Shown: positions 50,128-64,000 of the stretch, piece by piece
Position numbering within the stretch: the first letter of the stretch is position 1
Layout of the letters: every line of letters starts with the position of its first letter
Source: Rivibacter subsaxonicus
GTDB taxonomy: Bacteria; Pseudomonadota; Gammaproteobacteria; Burkholderiales; Burkholderiaceae_C
Assembly (NCBI RefSeq): GCF_004217215.1
Contig: NZ_SHKP01000010.1
Location: 38,980 to 102,979 of the forward strand
Length of the DNA stretch: 64,000 nucleotides
Direction: 5' to 3'
Notes under the pieces: model-generated
Seen by the model: only the letters and a program-made list of their open reading frames with translations
What the model was told of the DNA's origin: nothing
Databases searched by the model: none
Translations under genes and position numbers: made by a program

Positions 50128-50415
50128 ATGGCCGCCTACATCCATGCCGAAGTCGAGGTCCACGACCCGAGCGCTTACGAGGAATACCGGCGCCAGGTGG
50201 CCGCCGTGCTGAGCGCCTACGGCGGGCGCTTCATCGTGCGCGGCGGTGCCGCCGAGCTGCTCGAGGGCGAGCGCGCGCCGCAGCGGCAGGTGATCCTCGA
50301 GTTCGCCGACATGGCCAGCCTCAAGGCCTTCTATCACTCGCCCGAGTACGCGCCGCTGATCGCGCTGCGCCAGCGCGTGTCCACCGCGCGGCTGGTGGCG
50401 ATCCAGGGCGTCTGA
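50128..50415 (+). CDS. DUF1330 family protein
   Basis: 95-residue dimeric ferredoxin-like alpha/beta-barrel family protein (AAYIHAEVEVHDPSAYEEYRRQV, GGRFIVRGGAAELLEGE, QRQVILEFADMASLKAFYHSPEYAPL). Function of the family is unknown. CGCAGGAG eight bases before the ATG is a strong ribosome-binding site; the 4-bp tract lies just upstream. Confidence 0.85.
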   Translation: MAAYIHAEVEVHDPSAYEEYRRQVAAVLSAYGGRFIVRGGAAELLEGERAPQRQVILEFADMASLKAFYHSPEYAPLIALRQRVSTARLVAIQGV

Positions 50416-50419
50416 GCCT

Positions 50420-51811
50420 TCAGGGCCGCGCGTCGCTGCGCTCGTTCTCCCACGGGAGTTGCCGCGTCAGCAGCACGTTGAGCAGGTTGTCCTGGAAGTT
50501 GATGTTGCCGGTGAGCTGGCTGTGGTGCTCGCACAGGAAGAAGGGGTAGGCCACCGGTAGGAAGCTGTCCTCGTGCTGCGGCGCGCTCGGGTCGAGCGTC
50601 TCGCGCGCCAGCAGCGAGGGCTTGGTGACGCGGCCGTCGCCCGGCTCGAGCATCAGCTCCTCGTAGTGCACGCCGGGGCGCGGCGCGCGGATGTCGGCGG
50701 GCGCCAGGCGCACCCGGTCGCGACCGGCCTCGGGCTCGAGCAGCAGGCGTGCCGGCGTGAGATTGCAGTCGCCGCCGAACAGCACGTAGCGGATCGGTGA
50801 CACCGGCTCGGCCACCGACAGCATCCAGGCAAAGCGGCGTCCGCGTTCGAGCTGCTGCGTGAAGTGCTTCGACAGCGGTGCCGAGGCGGCTGCGGCCGGA
50901 TCGAAGATCGACCACTGGTGGCGGCGCCAGGTCTGGACATCGAAGAGATCGTCGTCGCGCGGCTTGCCGTCGACATCGACCAGCCAGCTCGCCAGCGGAT
51001 GCGGGAACAGTTGATAGGCGCTCGGCATCGTCGCCAGCGTGGCCGGCGCGATGCGGCGCAGGCCGACCGGCTCGCCGCTGAGAAAGGCATGCAGCGAACT
51101 CACCGAGCCGAGGTTGGGCGTGCCGAGCAGGATCAGCTTGCGCACCCGCGAGCTGCCGTCCATCGTGACCTGCTGCGGGCCGCCGTCGAGCACGTCGCGG
51201 GTGCCGAAGCGCAGGTAGTAGCGCGCGACCAGCCCGCCCATGCTGTGCGCCACCAGGTCCACGCGCAGCGCGGGGTCGGCGTAGTCGCGCCGCACCGCCT
51301 CGACCAGCGCGTGCAGTTCGCGTGCGCTCTGCACGTTGTCCTGCCGCCAGTCGTAGGCCAGGACGTAGACGCGGCGCTCGCCCTTCTGCGCCGGCTGGCC
51401 GGGACTGGCGCGCACATAGCCGCCGTGGCGCGTCAGGGTGTCGAGGATCGGGCGGTAGAAGTCGCGGCCGAAGGCCTGCTCGGCGATGCCGTAGGCCTCC
51501 AACTTCGACGGCAGCGGCGCGCCGCTCTGCGGGTCGAACTCGAGCGCGAGTTCGGGGTAGCTCGAAGTCAGGATGCGCCACCACGAGCCGGGCCAGATCT
51601 CCTCGCCGCTGGCACGGTCGCGCAGCCGCGAGCCGAAGGCGCCGGGGATCAGGATCACAGGCGCGATGTCGGCATCGGTTGTGCCGAGGCGGTAGAGCCG
51701 TCCGAGGTCGGGCCGGGGACCTTCGCCGCAGGCGGCGAGCAGCATTGCGGCAAGTAGCAGGGCTCCGACCAGACGCCGGCCAACCCGAGCCGCCACGATG
51801 TCGACTTGCAT
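50420..51811 (-). CDS. Lipoprotein with LCAT-like lipase/acyltransferase domain
   Basis: 463 residues. The signal sequence ends in a lipobox (MLLAAC, lipidated Cys28), so the protein is membrane-anchored on the periplasmic or outer side. The alpha/beta-hydrolase has VILIPGAFGSRL (oxyanion), DWRQDNVQSARELHALVEAV and AHSMGG with nucleophile Ser190, as in lecithin:cholesterol acyltransferase-like lipases. Substrate unknown. It is divergent from the parDE pair. Confidence 0.83.
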   Translation of the reverse strand: MQVDIVAARVGRRLVGALLLAAMLLAACGEGPRPDLGRLYRLGTTDADIAPVILIPGAFGSRLRDRASGEEIWPGSWWRILTSSYPELALEFDPQSGAPLPSKLEAYGIAEQAFGRDFYRPILDTLTRHGGYVRASPGQPAQKGERRVYVLAYDWRQDNVQSARELHALVEAVRRDYADPALRVDLVAHSMGGLVARYYLRFGTRDVLDGGPQQVTMDGSSRVRKLILLGTPNLGSVSSLHAFLSGEPVGLRRIAPATLATMPSAYQLFPHPLASWLVDVDGKPRDDDLFDVQTWRRHQWSIFDPAAAASAPLSKHFTQQLERGRRFAWMLSVAEPVSPIRYVLFGGDCNLTPARLLLEPEAGRDRVRLAPADIRAPRPGVHYEELMLEPGDGRVTKPSLLARETLDPSAPQHEDSFLPVAYPFFLCEHHSQLTGNINFQDNLLNVLLTRQLPWENERSDARP

Positions 51812-51856
51812 CAGCCGATTCTGCGGCGCGACGTGCCGTACCGGTCAACGCATCAG

Positions 51857-51886
51857 TTTGCCAAATTTTGCCAAGCCACCTACGAT
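51857..51886 (+). promoter_or_regulatory. Promoter/operator of the toxin-antitoxin pair
   Basis: TTTGCCAA is repeated at 51857-51864 and 51867-51874, exactly ten bases apart (one helical turn). The first copy contains a -35 TTGCCA (51858-51863), followed 17 bases on by TACGAT (51881-51886). The expected start, about 51893, is next to the antitoxin ATG at 51894, so the mRNA may be leaderless. Confidence 0.6.
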
Positions 51887-51893
51887 CCAAGGC

Positions 51894-52133
51894 ATGAGCA
51901 CGATGAACATCTCCTTGCCCGAATCGCTCAAGGCCTTTGTCGACGAGCAGGTTGCCGAGCGCGGCTATGGCACCAGCAGCGAGTACGTGCGCGAGCTGAT
52001 CCGCAAGGAACAGGATCGCAGCCAGTTGCGCGCGCTGATGCTGCAGGCGGCGGCCTCGCCGGTGGTGGCCGAGATGGGGCCGGGCTACTTTGCCGAACTG
52101 CGCGATCGCATTCGAAAGCACGCGGCCCGATGA
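51894..52133 (+). CDS. parD: ParD-like antitoxin (ribbon-helix-helix)
   Basis: 79 residues from the ATG at 51894: MSTMNISLPESLKAFVDEQVAERGYGTSSEYVRELIRKEQ is the ribbon-helix-helix DNA-binding part (about 1-45), followed by a C-terminal toxin-binding tail. It overlaps the toxin gene by four bases. It should bind the repeated sites just upstream and repress the pair. Confidence 0.9.
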   Translation: MSTMNISLPESLKAFVDEQVAERGYGTSSEYVRELIRKEQDRSQLRALMLQAAASPVVAEMGPGYFAELRDRIRKHAAR

Positions 52134-52459
52134 GCGTCCGCGGCAAGCGCGTCGTTCTCCGGCGCGAGGCCGTTCGCAGCATCGACGACGCGGTGGACCA
52201 CTACCTGCAGGAAGCCGGTGCCGCGGTCGCCTTGAAGTTCGTCGCCGCGTTGGAAGAGGCCTGGCGCCACCTGCGTGACTTTCCGTCGACCGGCGCCTTG
52301 CGCTATGGCGCGGAACTGACCATTCCAGGCCTGCGCTTCTGGCCGCTGAACAAGTTTCCTTACCTCGTCTTCTACATCGAGCGTGAGGACGAGGTGGATG
52401 TGTTGCTGGTGCTGCACGGCAGTCGCGACATTCCGGCGTCGTTGCAAGCCGACGCGTAG
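52130..52459 (+). CDS. parE: ParE/RelE-superfamily toxin
   Basis: 109 residues from the ATG overlapping the antitoxin stop. VVLRREAVRSIDDAVDHYLQEAGAAVALKFVAALEEAWRHLRDFPSTGALRYG and GLRFWPLNKFPYLVFYIEREDEVDVLLVLHGSRDIP match the ParE fold. ParE members poison gyrase, RelE members cut mRNA; the sequence suggests ParE, by family only. Confidence 0.9.
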   Translation: MSVRGKRVVLRREAVRSIDDAVDHYLQEAGAAVALKFVAALEEAWRHLRDFPSTGALRYGAELTIPGLRFWPLNKFPYLVFYIEREDEVDVLLVLHGSRDIPASLQADA

Positions 52460-52481
52460 GCCGACCGCAACAGCCCGTGCG

Positions 52482-54059
52482 CTACGGCAACTGCCGGTCC
52501 ACCGGATACGCCGCCAGCCCGAGCCGCTCGATCGGCGCGCGCCCGTAGGTGGCCGACAGCCGCATCAGGTGCTCGGCCGGCTCCGGTCCCACCTGCGACC
52601 ACTGGAAGCGCCAGGTCCAGTGGCCCATCTGGCCGGGCACGTTCATGCGGGCATGGCCGTCGAGGCCGAGCGCGTCCTGCATCTGGCAGACGGCGATGCG
52701 CGCGATCGAGGCCCAGCAGGTGCGGATCATCGCCCAGTGCACGTTGTGCTCGTCGACCGGTGCGCTCTCGGTGCCGAGGTAGGCGGCGGCATAGCCGCGC
52801 TCGCGCTCGGTGGCGCCGTACCACCAGCCGCGCGCGGTGTCGTTGTCGTGGGTGCCGGTGTAGACGCAGCAGTTCGCGCTCTTGAAGTTGTGCGGCAGGA
52901 ACTCGTGCGCGCCGTCGCCGCCAAAGCCGAACTGCAGGATCTTCATGCCGGGCAGGCCGAAGCCGTCGCGCAGCGCCTCGACATCGGGCGTGATCACGCC
53001 CAGGTCCTCGGCGATCACCGGCAGCTCGCCATCGAAGGCCCGGCTCAGCGCCTCGAACAGCGCCTGGCCCGGCGCCGGCACCCAGCGGCCGTCGATCGCG
53101 GTCGGGCAGCTGGCCGGGATCTCCCAGTAGCCGGCGAAGCCGCGGAAGTGGTCGATGCGCACCAGGTCGCCGCGCGTCATCTCGTGCTTCACGCGCGCGA
53201 TCCACCAGGCAAAGCCGTCCTTGGCCATCGCCTCCCAGTCGTAGAGGGGATTGCCCCAGCGCTGGCCGGTGGCCGAGAAGAAGTCGGGCGGCACGCCGGC
53301 CACCACCTGCGGCTCGCCGGCGGCGTCGAGCAGGAAGAGGTGTCGATTCGCCCAGCAGTCGGCCGAGTGGTGCGCGACGAAGATCGGCAGGTCGCCGACG
53401 ATCTGCACGCCCTTGCCATGCGCGTAGTCCATCAGAGCACGCCACTGCGTGAAGAAGCACCACTGAACGAAGGCGTGGAAGTCGATCTCGGCGGCGTGCT
53501 TCTGGCGCGCAGCGGCGAGTGCCGACGGCTCGCGCATCGCCAGGCCCGGCGCCCAGCGCGCCCAGGCCCAGCATTGCTCGGCGCGGTACTGCTCGTCGAT
53601 CGCCATGAACAGCGTGTAGTCGGCCAGCCAGTGCGATTGGGCGTCGCAGAAGGCGGTGAAGGCGGCGCGTTCGGTCGTCGTGGCCTTGGCCCTGAAGCCC
53701 GCCTCGGCCGCGCGCAGCTGGCTCATGCGCCAGGGCGCAACGCGATCGAAATCGACGCGGTCGTGCGGCAGCACGGCGAGTTCCTCGGCGCTCGGCGAAG
53801 CCAGCCAGCCGCGTTCGACCAAGGGCTCCAGCGCCACCAGCAGCGGCGAGCCGGCAAAGGCCGAGACGCTGGCGTAGGCCGAGTTGCCGGGGCCGACCGG
53901 CGTCAGCGGCAGCACCTGCCACAGGCGCTGCCCGGCGGTCGCGAGCCAGTCGATGTAGTGGTACGCGGCGGGGCCGAAGTCGCCGCAGCCATGCGGACCA
54001 GGCAGCGAGGTGGGGTGCAGCAGCACGCCGGCGAGGCGTTCGGTGGAAGCGAGGCTCAT
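52482..54059 (-). CDS. malQ: 4-alpha-glucanotransferase (amylomaltase, GH77)
   Basis: Transfers alpha-1,4-glucan segments between maltodextrins. The protein has 525 residues from the ATG at 54059 (MSLASTERLAGVLLHPTSLPGPHG). Catalytic motifs: RIDHFRGFAGYWEIPA (nucleophile Asp), VIAEDLGVITPDV (acid/base Glu) and THDNDTARGWW (third Asp). Last gene of the glycogen unit, 32 bases after glgX. Longer frames upstream belong to glgX in another frame. Confidence 0.96.
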   Translation of the reverse strand: MSLASTERLAGVLLHPTSLPGPHGCGDFGPAAYHYIDWLATAGQRLWQVLPLTPVGPGNSAYASVSAFAGSPLLVALEPLVERGWLASPSAEELAVLPHDRVDFDRVAPWRMSQLRAAEAGFRAKATTTERAAFTAFCDAQSHWLADYTLFMAIDEQYRAEQCWAWARWAPGLAMREPSALAAARQKHAAEIDFHAFVQWCFFTQWRALMDYAHGKGVQIVGDLPIFVAHHSADCWANRHLFLLDAAGEPQVVAGVPPDFFSATGQRWGNPLYDWEAMAKDGFAWWIARVKHEMTRGDLVRIDHFRGFAGYWEIPASCPTAIDGRWVPAPGQALFEALSRAFDGELPVIAEDLGVITPDVEALRDGFGLPGMKILQFGFGGDGAHEFLPHNFKSANCCVYTGTHDNDTARGWWYGATERERGYAAAYLGTESAPVDEHNVHWAMIRTCWASIARIAVCQMQDALGLDGHARMNVPGQMGHWTWRFQWSQVGPEPAEHLMRLSATYGRAPIERLGLAAYPVDRQLP

Positions 54060-54091
54060 GGGCGGTTCGGGGGGCCTGGTTCGGTTGTTGG

Positions 54092-56193
<2,102 letters not shown>

Positions 56194-56197
<4 letters not shown>

Positions 56198-58389
56198 CGC
56201 GCGTCCTCCATCGGCTCGAACACCACCAGCGCCAGCGGCGGCAGCAGCACCGCGATCGAATGCGCGCGACCGTGCGCCGGCACCGCCTCGGCGGCGACCG
56301 GGCCGAGCCCGTTTCCGAGGTTGCTGCCGCCATAGAGCGCGGCATCGCTGTTGAGGATCTCGCGCCAGCGGCCCGGACCGTTCACGCCGAGGCGGTAGCC
56401 CTCGCGCGGCAGCGGCGTGAGGTTGAGCGCGACCAGCAGGCTGCGGCCTTCGCCGTCATGGCGCAGGAAGGCGAGCACCGAGTTGGCGGCATCGTCGGCG
56501 CAGATCCACTCGAAGCCCTCGGCCTCGCAGTCACGTGCATGCAGCGCCGGCCGTTCGCGGTAAAGCCGGTTGAGGTCGCGCACCCATTGCTGGATGCCGC
56601 GATGGCGAGCGTCGTCGAGCAGATGCCAGTCGAGCGCGGCATCAAAGTTCCACTCGCGCCGCTGCGCGAACTCGCAGCCCATGAACAGCAGCTTCTTGCC
56701 GGGGTGGGTCCACTGCCAGCCGAGCAGCGCGCGCAGGTTGGCGAACTGCTGCCAGGCGTCGCCCGGCATCTTGTTGATCAGCGAGCCCTTGCCGTGCACC
56801 ACCTCGTCGTGCGAGAGCGGCAGGATGAAGTTCTCGTCGAAGGCGTAGACCAGGCTGAAGCTGAGCTCGTTGTGGTGATGGCGGCGATGGATCGGGTCTT
56901 TCTGGAACACCTTGAGCGTGTCGTGCATCCAGCCCATGTTCCACTTGTAGTGAAAGCCGAGGCCGCCCATCGACACGGGGCGCGAGACGCCGGGCCACGC
57001 GGTCGATTCCTCGGCCGCGACCACCGCGCCGGGCGCGTCCGAGCCGACCGCCGTGTTGAGCTCGCGCAGCAGCGCCACCGCCTCCAGGTTCTCGCGCCCG
57101 CCCTGCGCGTTGGGCAGCCATTCGCCGGGCTGGCGGCTGTAGTCGCGGTAGAGCATCGAGGCGACCGCGTCGACGCGCAGCCCGTCGAGGCCCCAGTCCT
57201 GCAGCCAGTGCAGCGCGCTGCCGACCAGAAAGCTCTTCACCTCGTGGCGGGCGAAGTTGTAGATCAGCGTGTTCCAGTCCTTGTGGAAACCCTCGCGCGG
57301 ATCGGCGTACTCGTAGAGCGCGGTGCCATCGAAGCGGGCGAGCGCGTGGGCGTCGCTCGGGAAATGCGCCGGCACCCAGTCGACCAGCAGGCCCAGGCCT
57401 TGCGCATGACAGGCATCGATGAAGCGGCCAAAACCGGCCGGGTCACCGAAGCGCGAGCTCGGTGCGTACTGGCCGGTGACCTGGTAGCCCCAGGAGCCGT
57501 CGAAGGGATGTTCGGCGACCGGCAGCAGTTCGAGATGGGTGAAGCCGAGTTCGGCGGCGTAGGCCGGCAGCCGGGCCGCGAGTTCGTCCCAGCCCAGGAA
57601 GCCGCCATCGTCGGCGCGCTGCCATGAGCCGAGGTGCACCTCGTAGATCGAGACCGGCGCGCGGCGCTGGTTGCGCTCGGCGCGGCCGGCCGGCAGTGAG
57701 CGCGCCGGGCGCGGTGAGACCACGCTGGCGGTCGCCGGGCGCAACTCGGCGGCGAGCGCATAGGGGTCGGCCTTCAGTGGCAGCGCGCGGCCCTGCGCGT
57801 CCAGCAGCGCGAACTTGTAGCGGTCGCCGATCGCCGCGTGCGGCACGAACAACTCCCAGACGCCGGCCGCGTGGCGCAGCCGCATCGGGTGCCGGCGCGG
57901 GTCCCAGGCGTTGAAGTCGCCGACCACGGCGACCCGTTGCGCGTTTGGCGCCCAGACCGCGAAGCGGGTGCCGGCCACGCCCTCGGCCTGCATCGGGTGC
58001 GCGCCGAGCACATGGTCGGGCCGCTTGTGGCTGCCGGCGGCAAAGGCGGCCAGCGCGCCCTCGCCGATCAGCGGGCCGAAGGCATAGGGGTCGGCGAGAA
58101 GGTCGCGGCCGCCGTGGGCCCATTGCACGCGCAGGCGGTAGGGCGGTGGCGCGTCGGCGCGATGGCGCGGACTGAGCGGGGTCTCGAAGAGGCCGGCTTC
58201 GTCACGCTGCTCGAAGCTGGCCAGGCGGCGGCCGCCGGGATGGCTCAGCGCCTCGACCGCGACCGCGCCCGGCAACAGCGCGCGCAACCACCAGCGGCCG
58301 TCGGCAGCGCGATGCGGGCCGAGCACCGCGAAGGGATCGCGGTGCCGGCCGGTGACGAGCGCATCGATGTCATCGCTGCCGAGAAGCAC
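56194..58389 (-). CDS. glgB: 1,4-alpha-glucan branching enzyme
   Basis: Makes alpha-1,6 branches in glycogen. I start it at GTG 58389 ([26 protein letters not shown]), 13 bases after the glgP stop, giving 731 residues, close to the E. coli 728; a longer frame overlaps glgP. It has two N-terminal beta-domains (about 20-220), then the GH13 barrel with Asp407 ([19 protein letters not shown]), Glu460 ([11 protein letters not shown]) and Asp528 ([12 protein letters not shown]), spaced exactly as in E. coli. Confidence 0.95.
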
Positions 58390-58402
58390 GCAGGGTCTCG
58401 CT

Positions 58403-60853
<2,451 letters not shown>

Positions 60854-60931
60854 GGCTTCTCCATCGCTCGATTCAAGTAGGAATATTACAAGAATCGACA
60901 GTTCGCAAGCTTCAACTTGACGGAATCATTG

Positions 60932-60948
60932 GTAAACCGATGTTGAAT
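60932..60948. promoter_or_regulatory. Site before glgP resembling the kduI/kdgF operator
   Basis: The 17 bases at 60932-60948 match 14 of 17 positions of 36319-36335 in the pectin locus, with the shared core AACCGATGTT. It lies about 80 bases before the glgP start, in the 221-base gap after the ABC ATPase gene. No convincing -35/-10 pair was found here. Confidence 0.3.
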
Positions 60949-61074
60949 TCGCCACGGCCTGCGCCAACTGCTTGCAAACGAAATCTGTATCTTTGCTACA
61001 GGCGCTATTGATAATGCACGCATGTCGCGTGCCACGGTCGCCGTCCTTGGGGGTGTGCGCCTGGCCGGGACGAC

Positions 61075-62211
<1,137 letters not shown>

Positions 62212-62229
62212 GGGACGCTTTCTTCTAGA

Positions 62230-63870
<1,641 letters not shown>

Positions 63871-63939
63871 TGGACGGCGCGGCCTGCCGCAGTGAGGGAC
63901 TGCTGTCGGCGCATTGCGGTCGTTCGTCTTCCGTGCCGC

Positions 63940-64000
63940 TCAGGCGAGCAAGGCCATGGGCGGGCAGCCGTCGGCGCTTCGCTGCGGCGGTCGGCCAAAG
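63940..64000 (-). other. Possible 3' end of an upstream minus-strand gene
   Basis: On the minus strand a frame is open from the window edge to a TGA at 63942-63940 and would end in ...GCPPMALLA. The stretch is too short to recognise. The 69 bases between it and the alpha-glucosidase start show no clear promoter or ribosome-binding site, which would fit an operon continuing from beyond the window. Confidence 0.2.

Overview
The window (about 64 kb, very GC-rich) reads as chromosome of a betaproteobacterium of the order Burkholderiales, probably the Roseateles/Leptothrix/Rubrivivax side. The evidence is the gene order str-S10-spc-alpha, a SecY starting with TTG, a ribosomal protein S3 with a long disordered tail, and Entner-Doudoroff plus glycogen gene sets typical of that group. 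The placement is inferred from protein character and gene order, not from a search.

Layout. (1) 2-3585: 3' part of edd, then eda and zwf, an Entner-Doudoroff operon. (2) 3607-4056: a lone PIN-domain protein on the minus strand. (3) 4086-24420: 31 translation, transcription and secretion genes in near-continuous plus-strand array: rpsL-rpsG-fusA-tuf-rpsJ, rplC to rpsQ, a terminator, a peroxiredoxin gene, a new promoter, then rplN to secY, infA, rpmJ, rpsM, rpsK, rpsD, rpoA and rplQ. Most of its longer intercistronic gaps are packed with perfect inverted repeats. Two of them, before rpsD and before rpoA, have mutually exclusive or interleaved pairings that look like regulatory RNA. (4) 24567-24643: initiator tRNA-fMet with its own promoter-like site and terminator.

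(5) 24831-39947: a complete locus for pectin/oligogalacturonide use. kdgK is on the plus strand. A nine-gene minus-strand unit runs kduI, kduD, a TogMNAB-type ABC transporter, ogl, a fused pectinesterase-pectate lyase and the IclR regulator kdgR. Divergent from it are kdgF and a TonB-dependent receptor. Expected flow: the secreted fusion enzyme de-esterifies and cleaves pectin; oligomers enter through the receptor and the ABC importer; Ogl, KdgF, KduI and KduD convert them to 2-keto-3-deoxygluconate; KdgK phosphorylates this to KDPG; and KDPG is cleaved by Eda, whose gene is at the left end of the window. Similar 13-bp sites before kdgK, kdgR and the kduI/kdgF divergence suggest KdgR control.

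(6) 40145-48569: a membrane-anchored alpha/beta hydrolase, then a beta-oxidation-like unit (thiolase, bifunctional hydratase/dehydrogenase, alpha-methylacyl-CoA racemase, TetR regulator) divergent from an acyl-CoA synthetase, with a 20-bp near-palindrome between them. (7) 48637-52459: small accessory genes, a lipase-like lipoprotein and a ParDE-type toxin-antitoxin pair. (8) 52482-63870: glycogen/alpha-glucan genes on the minus strand (GH13 alpha-glucosidase, sugar ABC ATPase, glgP, glgB, glgX, malQ).

I saw no rRNA, CRISPR array, insertion sequence or prophage. No gene-free stretch exceeds 300 bases.
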